From Chlamydiia bacterium (lineage in GTDB: Bacteria > Chlamydiota > Chlamydiia > Chlamydiales > Simkaniaceae), in the NCBI GenBank assembly GCA_020440405.1, contig JAGROF010000029.1, positions 1-8,700 of the forward strand: 8,700 bases of DNA, given 5' to 3'. Numbering within the stretch: position 1 is the first letter of the stretch; each line of letters starts with the position of its first letter. The position numbers and the translations under genes are program-made. This document shows positions 1 through 7,218 of the stretch, piece after piece. The notes under the pieces are model-generated. The model was not told the DNA's origin, did no database searches, and saw nothing but the letters and a program-made list of their open reading frames with translations.

Positions 1-60
1 AAAAAAATCTGAACTCAATCTAATTCGCATACACCCTCTTAGACCGATTCTCTGTTTCAT
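1..60 (-). CDS. Possible start of next gene in the efflux operon (partial, runs off left edge)
   Basis: An ATG at 60-58 on the minus strand overlaps the TGA stop of the efflux lipoprotein gene (59-57) as ATGA, the usual arrangement for translationally coupled genes. The frame is open for all 20 codons to the window edge and starts MKQRIGLRGC. A second in-frame ATG lies at 30-28. The visible part is basic and has no recognisable domain. After a NodT/OprM-type channel, a periplasmic adaptor or an RND pump subunit would be expected, but nothing in these 20 residues shows that. The support is the overlap and the open frame only. Confidence 0.4.
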   Translation of the reverse strand, partial: MKQRIGLRGCMRIRLSSDFF

Positions 61-1496
61 CCGCCATGGTATCCACCCCCTAATGCCTTAATCAGTTGAA
101 GGATCGCTAAATAGCGCTGATTTTCTGTGTCGACCTCTTTCATCCCTTGCTTGAGGGTGTCCATCTGTTTTTCTAAAACCATTAAGTAATTATCCAGCCC
201 ATTTTCATAACGTTTCGTTGTCAGCTCTGCAATATGCATTGTCTTTTCATATGCCTGAGTCTGAAGACGACTTTCTTGATTTGCTGCCTCTAAAATATTG
301 ATCTGGTCCGTAACTTCCTTGGCAGCTCTCAGTAAAAGGGCGTTATAGTCATAGACCGCTGCATCATAGGTCGCATATTGCTTGTTTAACTGGGCTGTCA
401 ATTTCCCTCCAGTAAAAAGAGGGAGGTTGATTGCAGGAGTGAGGGCTCCAGCGTAACTATTCACAGAAAAGAAGTTGTTCCACTTCAGGCTCTCTAACCC
501 CACAAAAGCCGCTAGATTAATATTGGGGAAAAAAGCTGCTTTTGCCGCACTGATCAGGTGGGCTGCTGCCTCAACTGTCCAAATCTGAGCCATCAAATCA
601 GGGCGACGAGAAAGGAGGTTGAGGGGAATATTCTCGGGAAGGGGAAAGGAGCGGTCAAATGCAAGTTGTGGAGAAGAGATTTCCCTTGGATCATCAGGCC
701 CAAGCCCCATTAAAATCTTAAGCTGGCTCACATCAAGAGCGATTTCCTTCTTGTAAAACACCACTGTTTCTTGCGCGTCCAAGTACGCGGCTGTCGCCTG
801 GTCAATGAGCATTTGATCACCGAGTCCATTGACAAAACGAAGCTCTGTCAATTCCAGCTGCATTTTCTGAGCATCTGCTAAAGCCTGAGCATATTGAAGG
901 TTTTGGAGATGCGCCGCATACTGAATATATGTCTCGGCAAGCAGCGTGGTAATCATCAAAAGAGAGGCGGACATCTCAGCGGCTTGAGCCCGTGTTTGCC
1001 CGATTGCTGCGCGGTAGCGATTCCGGTTTTTTCCAAAAAGGTCAATCTCATACTCAAAATTCAAAGCAAGATAGAGCTGATTCACAACAGCTGGAACGGT
1101 GGAAGGAGGAAAGCGATCTAAGCTATCTTTACTCAAGTGCTCATAATTATCCCGGAAATCTGCATCCAGTTTGGGAAGAAGAGAAGAGCGCACTTTTTTT
1201 GCCTCTTCTTGAGAAACGCGAACTCTTGACACTGCAGCAAGTAAATCGGGATTCTTTTCAATCGCAATTTCCATGAGCTCAGAGAGCTGCTCATCCTCAA
1301 AAAGAGACCACCAATTGTATGCGGGCCACTCCCCTGCTGAAAAGTCTGGGGTTTGAAGTGCCGAATCAATGCTCAAGGAGACATCTGCAGATTCCATCAC
1401 TTGAGGCTCATAGTTTCTTTTTTTTAAAGCAGCACAACTTTCAAATAAAAAAGAAACCAACAAGCACAATGGAACAATTAAACAAAACATTCTCAT
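57..1496 (-). CDS. NodT/OprM-family outer-membrane efflux lipoprotein (TolC-like)
   Basis: Outer-membrane channel component of a tripartite efflux system (RND-type or similar), expected to form a trimeric beta-barrel with a periplasmic alpha-helical tunnel. The 479-residue length is normal for the family. The N-terminus is a lipoprotein signal: a basic start, a hydrophobic stretch (about residues 4-17) and a lipobox F18-E19-S20-C21, followed by Ala, which suits outer-membrane sorting. Two internally repeated OEP halves follow. Family marks are the WWSLF.D..L..L...A...NPDL segment (about 61-86), FEYEIDLFGKNRNR (about 147-160), the signature LLSRRPDL (about 293-300), FFPNINL (about 320-326), LPLFTGGKL (about 358-366), ANQESR..QAYEKT and the terminal ALGGGY. 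Long helical runs (about 160-255 and 365-470) form the tunnel. The start is ATG without a Shine-Dalgarno sequence. It is divergent from gshF and its stop overlaps a possible next start (ATGA), so its partner subunits probably lie to the left. The family is certain; the substrate cannot be inferred. Confidence 0.93.
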   Translation of the reverse strand: MRMFCLIVPLCLLVSFLFESCAALKKRNYEPQVMESADVSLSIDSALQTPDFSAGEWPAYNWWSLFEDEQLSELMEIAIEKNPDLLAAVSRVRVSQEEAKKVRSSLLPKLDADFRDNYEHLSKDSLDRFPPSTVPAVVNQLYLALNFEYEIDLFGKNRNRYRAAIGQTRAQAAEMSASLLMITTLLAETYIQYAAHLQNLQYAQALADAQKMQLELTELRFVNGLGDQMLIDQATAAYLDAQETVVFYKKEIALDVSQLKILMGLGPDDPREISSPQLAFDRSFPLPENIPLNLLSRRPDLMAQIWTVEAAAHLISAAKAAFFPNINLAAFVGLESLKWNNFFSVNSYAGALTPAINLPLFTGGKLTAQLNKQYATYDAAVYDYNALLLRAAKEVTDQINILEAANQESRLQTQAYEKTMHIAELTTKRYENGLDNYLMVLEKQMDTLKQGMKEVDTENQRYLAILQLIKALGGGYHGG

Positions 1497-1561
1497 AGTT
1501 TTTTAATAAATCATCTAAGTTTTTTATAGAATATAAACTTATAAAATGGTTTAATAAGTTC
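1497..1561. promoter_or_regulatory. AT-rich divergent promoter region between efflux gene and gshF
   Basis: These 65 bases separate two divergent starts and must hold the 5' signals of both genes. The stretch is very AT-rich, with several TATA-like hexamers (TATAGA, TATAAA, TATATT on one or other strand), but I cannot pick a single convincing -35/-10 pair. A 7-base inverted repeat, AACTTAT (1536-1542) and ATAAGTT (1554-1560), separated by 11 bases, ends one base before the gshF ATG. It could be an operator or a weak leader hairpin, but chance is plausible in such AT-rich DNA. Neither start has a recognisable Shine-Dalgarno sequence. Confidence 0.4.
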
Positions 1562-3946
1562 ATGAGAAAAGAACTTTTTCAGAAATTTCACTTTGGACTC
1601 GAACGGGAAACCCTGCGCATCGATAGCCAAGGAACCATTGCAAAAACTCCTCACCCCCAATCCCTCGGTTCTCCCTTGACCCACCCCTATATCAGCACTG
1701 ACTTCAGCGAACAACAACTCGAATGGAATACCCCTCCCCAATCTACATTCAACGGAGCGAAAAAGTTTTTAGAACACCTCATGCACTTTTCTCTTCAAAA
1801 AAATCCGAAGGAACTCTTTTGGCCTTTTTCGATGCCCCCTCCGATCGAAGCGATCCAAATCGCCCAATATGGCTCATCCTACCAAGGAAAGAAAAAAGTG
1901 CTCTATCGCGAAGGGTTGCGTGATCGCTACGGCATGCGTATTCAGATGATTTCAGGAATCCATTACAACTTCTCTTTTGATCCCGTATTTTGGAAAGCCC
2001 TTCAGCGGAAGGAAAAAAACTCTCTTCCTCTACAGGAGTTTATCAATAAACGCACACTCGACATGATCCGCAATTTTCTTCGAGAGGGGTGGCTTTTAAC
2101 CTATCTCTTTGGCGCCTCTCCTGTCATGGATAAAAGTTACGCTTCCGAAGTTGTCCCTTACGCTACCTCGATTCGTACGAGCACTCTAGGATATTATAGC
2201 CGTGTTCAAAACCAGCTTGCCATCTCTCTCAACTCCCTTGAAGCGTATATTGCAGAGATGACTCATGCGATCTCAACTCCAGAACCCGCTTATCAAGCGT
2301 TTCCCTCACAACTCAATCCGAATATCCTCCAAAATGCCAATGAACACTATTCTAGAATCCGCCCCAAAGCAACTCTTCGCGAAGGAGAAACACCTCTAGA
2401 AGGACTGAAAAAGCGAGGGATCGAATATGTGGAAGTGCGTGCGATTGACCTTGATCCCTTTCAACCGATCGGAATTTCGAAAGAACAAATCGACTTTCTT
2501 CACCTGTTTCTTATTTATTGCCTGATGAAAAAAAGTCCTCCTCTTTCAAAGGAAGCACAAGCCTGCCTCACTTGTAACCAAGACCGTGTGGCTCTTGAAG
2601 GGAGAAGAAAAGGGCTTATCCTTCGGAGTCCCCAAGACATCGCTCTTGAAACCTGGGGGTTAAAAATCCTCCGAGCCATGGAGCCTTTTGCAAAACTCTT
2701 AGGCAATCAAGACCTTCTAAAACAGCAAAAAGAAAAGGTTCAACACCCCCACCTGATCCTTTCAGCCTCCATTACCAAGAAACTCGAAACCACTTCTTTC
2801 CTCAAACTGGGACTTTCCTTAGCAAAAACACATCAAAAAACCCTTCGCTCCACCCCCTTACCTTCGAAACTTTTGAACCAGCTTGAAGCAACCACCCGCG
2901 ATTCTATCCTCAAAAACCAAAAACTCGAGACTGCTTCCACAATTCTTGTGGAAGGCTATGAAGACCTTGAACTCTCCACCCAAGTGCTTATTCGAAAAGC
3001 CTTAGAGTGGCAGATCGACATCGAAGTGCTTGATCGGGAAGACCAACTCATTCAGCTCAAGCAAGGGACCCACATGGAATACATCAAACAAGCTACAAAG
3101 ACCTCAAAAGACTCCTACATTGTTCCCCATCTTCTAGAAAACAAGGAAGTGACTAAAAAACTGCTTAGGCGTGCAAGATTTCAAGTTCCTGAAGGGGAAA
3201 GCTATTCTTCTATGGAATCCGCAAAAGCAGCCCTTCCCCCTTTTCTCAAAAAACGCTCTGTGATTAAACCCAAAGCCACAAACTTTGGGCTTGGCGTATC
3301 GATCATTGCTCCTCATGATGAAAAGAGCGCTCTCCATGCCTTGAGGCAAGGGTTTTCCTATGGAAATTCTGTGCTCATTGAAGCCTTTTGTCCAGGCGAA
3401 GAGTACCGCTTCCTGATCATTGATAATGCCTGCATTGGTGTGGCTAAAAGGATCCCTGCTCATGTCATCGGTGATGGAACGTCAACCATTCAGCAGCTTG
3501 TGCATCAAAAGAATCATGATCCATCCTACTACCGCGACCCCAAAACATTCCTCCGTCTTGGACCTGAAGAGAAAAGTCACCTCAAAACCTCACGCCTCAC
3601 CCCTAAAAGTATCCCTCCCCAAGGACGAAAAATTTTTCTCCGAGAAAATTCAAACGTTTCAACAGGAGGAGATGCTCATGATGTCACAGACGTTATTCAT
3701 CCCGGCTACTCTGAAATTGCATGTCAGGCAACCGCTGTTTTTGGCGCAAAGATTTGTGGTGTAGACATGCTCCTTCCCCACCCTAAAAAAGCTCCTACGG
3801 CGACCAATTACACCATCGTTGAGCTCAACTATAATCCTGTGCTCTTTATCCACGCCTACCCCTATAAGGGAATCCGCCGCGACGTCGCCACCCCCCTCCT
3901 CAAACTTTTAGGTTTTACCACAGAGATCACAGAGAAAAAAGAATAA
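1562..3946 (+). CDS. gshF: Bifunctional glutamate-cysteine ligase / glutathione synthetase (GshF)
   Basis: Makes glutathione in two ATP-dependent steps in the cytoplasm: L-Glu plus L-Cys gives gamma-Glu-Cys, then Gly is added. The 794 residues fit the GshF fusion (usually about 750-790). The N-terminal GshA-like ligase domain (about 1-480) shows FGLERETLR (11-19), TDFSEQQLEW (about 47-56), MISGIHYNFSFD (129-140), RTSTLGY (about 205-212) and the strongly conserved YVEVRAIDLDPFQPIGI (about 289-305). The C-terminal ATP-grasp domain (about 510-790) shows VIKPKATNFGLGVSI (about 568-582), the IEAFCPGEEYRFLI strand, IPAHVIGDGTS, LRENSNVSTGGDAHDVTD (about 693-710), CGVDMLLP (about 736-743) and the metal-binding VELNYNPVLFIHAYPYKG (about 757-774). 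The fused C-terminal half is not E. coli GshB-like. ATG places the first motif at residue 11, as expected; no Shine-Dalgarno sequence is visible. It stands alone, divergent from the efflux gene and convergent with oppA. Its last nine codons coincide with one arm of an inverted repeat. Confidence 0.95.
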   Translation: MRKELFQKFHFGLERETLRIDSQGTIAKTPHPQSLGSPLTHPYISTDFSEQQLEWNTPPQSTFNGAKKFLEHLMHFSLQKNPKELFWPFSMPPPIEAIQIAQYGSSYQGKKKVLYREGLRDRYGMRIQMISGIHYNFSFDPVFWKALQRKEKNSLPLQEFINKRTLDMIRNFLREGWLLTYLFGASPVMDKSYASEVVPYATSIRTSTLGYYSRVQNQLAISLNSLEAYIAEMTHAISTPEPAYQAFPSQLNPNILQNANEHYSRIRPKATLREGETPLEGLKKRGIEYVEVRAIDLDPFQPIGISKEQIDFLHLFLIYCLMKKSPPLSKEAQACLTCNQDRVALEGRRKGLILRSPQDIALETWGLKILRAMEPFAKLLGNQDLLKQQKEKVQHPHLILSASITKKLETTSFLKLGLSLAKTHQKTLRSTPLPSKLLNQLEATTRDSILKNQKLETASTILVEGYEDLELSTQVLIRKALEWQIDIEVLDREDQLIQLKQGTHMEYIKQATKTSKDSYIVPHLLENKEVTKKLLRRARFQVPEGESYSSMESAKAALPPFLKKRSVIKPKATNFGLGVSIIAPHDEKSALHALRQGFSYGNSVLIEAFCPGEEYRFLIIDNACIGVAKRIPAHVIGDGTSTIQQLVHQKNHDPSYYRDPKTFLRLGPEEKSHLKTSRLTPKSIPPQGRKIFLRENSNVSTGGDAHDVTDVIHPGYSEIACQATAVFGAKICGVDMLLPHPKKAPTATNYTIVELNYNPVLFIHAYPYKGIRRDVATPLLKLLGFTTEITEKKE

Positions 3947-3982
3947 AAAAAACATCTCTGTGTCCTCTGTGCTCTCGGTGGT
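3917..3982. repeat. Imperfect inverted repeat of CACAGAG/CTCTGTG units across the gshF 3' end
   Basis: The left arm holds two CACAGAG units (3919-3925 and 3928-3934) and the right arm two CTCTGTG units (3956-3962 and 3965-3971). They pair as 8 bp, a 2-base mismatch and 7 bp around a 19-base A-rich loop (3936-3954). A third degenerate unit on the right, CTCTCGGTGGT (3972-3982), resembles the complement of the outer left end ACCACAGAG (3917-3925). The left arm lies inside the last codons of gshF and the stop codon is in the loop. The position between convergent genes fits a transcript-end hairpin, but neither strand has a T-tract just after the stem, so it is not a classical intrinsic terminator. 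It looks more like a copy of a dispersed palindromic element; that needs a genome-wide count. Confidence 0.7.
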
Positions 3983-4020
3983 TCAGAAATCGCCAGTCTA
4001 TTTGTCTTCGCTCCGGGGGG

Positions 4021-5613
4021 CTAATCAGCCTCAAAGTAAGCGTAGCGGAACTCGATCTCCTTAAGAGGGGAAAGGTAGACACCTTTTAAGCGGGGATTGG
4101 AGAGATAGAAAAGCTTTGTAAAGCAAATCGGAACAATCGGCATTTCCTCCATCAAAAAAGACTCTGCTTGGTGCAGGTATTCTTTCCGCTTCACAGGATC
4201 AATTTCATGGTCTGCTAAGACAAGAAGCTCTTTATACTCAGGATTCTCCCAGCGGCTCATATTGATTCCTAAATCGCGACTGCGGAAGGTATCAAGCATA
4301 TAGATAGGATCTTTGAGCCAAGAGTGCCACGGCATCTCTCCCATTTCATAATCTCCTTTTTGCACCTGAACAAAGTGGACGGGCCAATCAGCATGTTCAA
4401 TCTCCACAGCAATTCCTAAATGCTTTCTCAGTTGTTCCTGAACCGCTTGGGTCACTCTTGAAGTAAACAGGCAGCTACGCTGGCTCATCTTAACTGGCGG
4501 GAGGGTTTCAAGGGTATATCCCATCTCTTCTAGAGCATTATTGAGGTATTTTCGAGCCGTCGCAATATCACAGTCTCTGAAATAGGGTTGATCATGAACA
4601 GAAATCCCCTTGTTAAGAATTCCCATAGCAGGCTCTTCCCCCAACTGGAAGACATGCTGTGCCATCGCTTCTCGATCCAAAGCGTAAGCGACGGCTTTCC
4701 GAAAATTTTTATTATTAAAAGGAGGTTTTTCTGTATTGAGGAAAAACCAGAATAAGCCATAGGCATCAATGGTGTTGGATTGCTCGATAAACTCTTTCCC
4801 TGCAATCAAATCTCTTGGAATTGAATTAAAGGGTTGTCCTAACCAGTCCAGTTCTCCCTTTTCAAATAGGAAACACTGGGTTGTGGCATCAGTAATAATC
4901 TGAATCCGAATCCCTGGAATCGCCACCACTTCTGCATTCCAAAAAAGAGGATTTTTCTCTACATAAAGCTCTACACTTTTTTTCCAATGTTTAATGACAA
5001 AGGGGCCATTACAAACAAAGTCAGAATTTGCAGTATTTGCCCACTGAGGATTTTTTTCCACAAGCCCTTTATGAACGGGAGAATACGTTGAGCTAGCACA
5101 GAGATAGGGAAAGTAAGCCGCAGGATGCTCTAGCTCAACCTGTAAAGTTTTGGCATTAAGAGCTCGAATCCCCACCTCGTCAATCCTAGCTTGCTTTGAG
5201 ATGCAAGCTTCGACATTTTTAATCACATAAAACGTGACGGCACCATTGTGTGCCGTCAAAGGATTGACAGATTTTTTCCAAGCATATTCGAAGTCATAAG
5301 CTGTTACAGGATCTCCGTTAGACCATTGAGAGTCCCTCAAATGAAAGGTATAGGTGCACTGATCTTCCGATAATTCGTAAGACTCCGCCACCCCAGGAAG
5401 AATCTCTCCATTTGGTCCCAGGCACATCAGCCCTTCAAAAAGCATCGTGATGATATGCGTGCAAGGAGATTCATTGGAAATTCTTGGGTCTAAGGAGCGA
5501 ATAGGGGCAATCACCGTCAGATTAATGACACGATTTCCGTGTTCTTGATGGCTTTTTTTACCACATGAAAAGAGGAGAAAGAGAAGGAGAAAGGAAAAGA
5601 GCGCTTTTTTCAT
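4021..5613 (-). CDS. oppA: OppA-like peptide ABC transporter substrate-binding lipoprotein (second gene of pair)
   Basis: Extracytoplasmic solute-binding protein of the SBP_bac_5 (OppA/DppA) family, which captures peptides or similar ligands for an ABC importer. It has 530 residues, normal for the family. The lipoprotein signal is M-K-K, a hydrophobic core and lipobox L14-F15-S16-C17 followed by Gly. Family marks are ITMLFEGLM (about 55-63), PGVAESYELSED, YTFHLRDSQWSNGDPVTAYDFEYAWKK (about 90-116), CNGPFVIKHW, NNKNFRKAVAYALDREAMA (about 299-317) and DPIYMLDTFRS (435-445). At W432, four residues before P436, the family usually has Asp (D419 in mature E. coli OppA), which holds the peptide alpha-amine; its loss suggests a different ligand or binding mode. 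The ATG overlaps the stop of the paralogous gene before it (ATGA, 5613-5610), implying coupled translation; AGAAG lies too close to the ATG to be a normal ribosome site. No oppBCDF genes are present, so it must use a transporter encoded elsewhere. Confidence 0.92.
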   Translation of the reverse strand: MKKALFSFLLLFLLFSCGKKSHQEHGNRVINLTVIAPIRSLDPRISNESPCTHIITMLFEGLMCLGPNGEILPGVAESYELSEDQCTYTFHLRDSQWSNGDPVTAYDFEYAWKKSVNPLTAHNGAVTFYVIKNVEACISKQARIDEVGIRALNAKTLQVELEHPAAYFPYLCASSTYSPVHKGLVEKNPQWANTANSDFVCNGPFVIKHWKKSVELYVEKNPLFWNAEVVAIPGIRIQIITDATTQCFLFEKGELDWLGQPFNSIPRDLIAGKEFIEQSNTIDAYGLFWFFLNTEKPPFNNKNFRKAVAYALDREAMAQHVFQLGEEPAMGILNKGISVHDQPYFRDCDIATARKYLNNALEEMGYTLETLPPVKMSQRSCLFTSRVTQAVQEQLRKHLGIAVEIEHADWPVHFVQVQKGDYEMGEMPWHSWLKDPIYMLDTFRSRDLGINMSRWENPEYKELLVLADHEIDPVKRKEYLHQAESFLMEEMPIVPICFTKLFYLSNPRLKGVYLSPLKEIEFRYAYFEAD

Positions 5614-7151
5614 TCTTCTGCCAAGGTTACTTGTTTAATATTGACATCCATGAAAGGAGAAACCCCAATATTGGAAAGGGATTTATTTTTCATATATAAT
5701 GCGGAAGCAAAGCAAATAGGGACCACAGGCATTTCGTCCATGACGTAGGCCTCTGCTTTTTCTAATAAGACCTTCCGCGCCTCTAAATTGACCTCATGAT
5801 CAACAAGGCTCATTAGTTCTTGATACGCTGGATCTTCCCATCTCGAAAAATTCATTTTTCGATGGTTGGAGCGAAAAAAATCAAGGATATAAATCGGATC
5901 TTTAATCATCGAGACCCAAAACATGCTTCCCACTTGAAAATCCCCTTGAAGCATTTGGTTATAAAGGAGCCCTTTATCAATTGGATCGAGTTTAACACGA
6001 ATCCCCAAAACATTTTCCCACTCCTGCTGAATGAGATGCATGACAGAAGGTTGATAAAACACAGGTGCATAACTCAAAATAATCTCAGGAAATGTTTCAG
6101 GCGTTAAACCGAGTTCTGCTAGGGCTGAGTTAAAGAGAAGCTGCGCACTAATGCGATCTCCATCTTTAATATAGTTATTATTCCCGTTTGGAATTAACCC
6201 TAAGGCTGGCGGCTTGCTCCGCGTCAGAATATGCTCCGCAATAAATTCTCTTGAAATCACATAAGATAGTGCTTTTCTTAAATTCTTGTTGTTAAAGGGA
6301 TATTTCTGTGTATTAAACACGAGAAGATTCATCCCATTCAGAGGAACGCTAATGACTTGATCTACAAGGTTTGAAGATTCAATGGCATCTGCAGATAAGG
6401 GAGCGAGAGGATCTCCAATCCAATCAATCAACCCCTTTTCAAAAAAATCATGGCGGACTGACTCATCATGAATAATCCGAAAATGAACCCCTGGGATTTC
6501 AATGTTATCAGCATCCCAATATCTAGAGTTTTTCACGAGAACTAAAGATTCCGCTAATGTCCATTCCTTCACAGAAAACGGACCATTTGTCAGTCCCCTA
6601 TTGAGCTCATTGATTGGAGCAAAGTTTACACAAGATGTCAGCTCTAGGAAGTAAGGGGTGGGATGATCTAATTCAACAACAAGTGTCTGGGCATCCACCG
6701 CATACACCCCGATTGCATCTGCTTCACATTTCCCCTCATTGCAAAGCCCTGCATTTTTGATCGGGCTAAAGAGAACGGCCCCATAATAAGGGGAAAGGAT
6801 AGCTTTTTTCCATGCGTATTCAAAGTCATAGGCCGTCACAGGCTCCCCATTGGACCACTCGGTTTGCTTGAGATAAAAGGTGTACCGTTTTTTATCTTCC
6901 GAAACCTCATACCTCTCAGCAAGCCCATACTCGAGATTTCCTTCTGCATTCCGCACCATAAGCCCCTCATACAAAAGCTTAATCACATGAGCAGAAGGAC
7001 TTGCTGTTCCAATGTGGGGATCCATGGACTTTACAGGACTCGATAGACAAAGTTGCAAATAACGAGGAGGCTGCTTTTTTGCATGTCTTTCACATCCACA
7101 AAAAATGGTTACACATAGAGTTAATAAAAAGATAAACCGCAGATTTTTCAT
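5610..7151 (-). CDS. oppA: OppA-like peptide ABC transporter substrate-binding lipoprotein (first gene of pair)
   Basis: SBP_bac_5 family binding lipoprotein, 513 residues from the ATG at 7151-7149. A TTG directly before it (7154-7152) would add only one residue, so ATG is preferred. The signal peptide ends in a lipobox-like F17-C18-G19-C20; Phe at -3 is unusual and C18 is an alternative. Motifs shared with its neighbour are KLLYEGLM, YTFYLKQTEWSNGEPVTAYDFEYAWKKA, TNGPFSVKEW, NNKNLRKALSYVISREFIA, KDPIYILDFFRS and VDHEVN, with homology along the whole length, so the two arose by tandem duplication followed by strong divergence. Differences: the segment before NGPF (near residue 180) is about 13 residues shorter than in the neighbour, and a C.....C pair occurs in GLCNEGKCEAD. 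M415, four residues before P419, stands where OppA and DppA have the amine-anchoring Asp. It leads a two-gene operon, with a candidate promoter about 40 bases upstream. Confidence 0.92.
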   Translation of the reverse strand: MKNLRFIFLLTLCVTIFCGCERHAKKQPPRYLQLCLSSPVKSMDPHIGTASPSAHVIKLLYEGLMVRNAEGNLEYGLAERYEVSEDKKRYTFYLKQTEWSNGEPVTAYDFEYAWKKAILSPYYGAVLFSPIKNAGLCNEGKCEADAIGVYAVDAQTLVVELDHPTPYFLELTSCVNFAPINELNRGLTNGPFSVKEWTLAESLVLVKNSRYWDADNIEIPGVHFRIIHDESVRHDFFEKGLIDWIGDPLAPLSADAIESSNLVDQVISVPLNGMNLLVFNTQKYPFNNKNLRKALSYVISREFIAEHILTRSKPPALGLIPNGNNNYIKDGDRISAQLLFNSALAELGLTPETFPEIILSYAPVFYQPSVMHLIQQEWENVLGIRVKLDPIDKGLLYNQMLQGDFQVGSMFWVSMIKDPIYILDFFRSNHRKMNFSRWEDPAYQELMSLVDHEVNLEARKVLLEKAEAYVMDEMPVVPICFASALYMKNKSLSNIGVSPFMDVNIKQVTLAEE

Positions 7152-7159
7152 CAATTTAT

Positions 7160-7179
7160 TTTTTTAGAATTCAAAAAAA
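7160..7179. repeat. 20-base AT-rich palindrome in the oppA operon leader
   Basis: Six T, A, GAATTC, A, six A: all positions pair except the A/A next to the central GAATTC. It lies between the candidate promoter and the first oppA start, eight bases before the ATG. It could be a protein-binding site or a bent A-tract. Because it is mostly homopolymer, chance formation is quite possible and no function is claimed. Confidence 0.35.
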
Positions 7180-7189
7180 CCTCGCGATA

Positions 7190-7218
7190 AATGTACAGGA
7201 CTGCTAAGTTTCATTCAA
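7190..7218 (-). promoter_or_regulatory. Candidate sigma70-type promoter for the oppA pair
   Basis: Read on the minus strand, TTGAAT (7218-7213, 4 of 6 matches to TTGACA) and TACATT (7195-7190, 4 of 6 matches to TATAAT) are separated by exactly 17 bases. Transcription would start near 7183, giving a leader of about 30 bases before the ATG at 7151. No better pair was seen in the 114-base divergent region. For the MATE gene on the plus strand only a weak TAAATT (7229-7234) without a good -35 was found. Confidence 0.45.

Noticed and set aside
894..1276. Overlapping open frames on the plus strand inside the efflux lipoprotein gene
   Set aside because: They lie antisense to a strongly supported conserved protein and their translations show no domain or lipid/membrane signal.
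3420..3764. 114-codon open frame on the plus strand in another frame within gshF
   Set aside because: It overlaps the conserved ATP-grasp core of gshF and the translation has no recognisable features.
3917..3982. Rho-independent terminator between the convergent gshF and oppA genes
   Set aside because: The stem is good, but neither strand has a T-tract right after it; the A/T-rich run is in the loop. Kept as an inverted repeat only.
3947..4020. Small RNA or small gene in the gap between gshF and oppA, including the run of six G next to the oppA stop
   Set aside because: No promoter, no reading frame of note and no second structure apart from the inverted repeat.
5820..6107. 95-codon open frame on the plus strand inside the first oppA gene
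   Set aside because: Antisense to conserved SBP_bac_5 coding sequence, with no family resemblance and no start signal.
7152..7154. TTG start for the first oppA gene, and similarly TTG 7260-7262 for the MATE gene
   Set aside because: Each lies one or two codons before an ATG in the same frame with no ribosome site favouring it; the ATG is the simpler choice.
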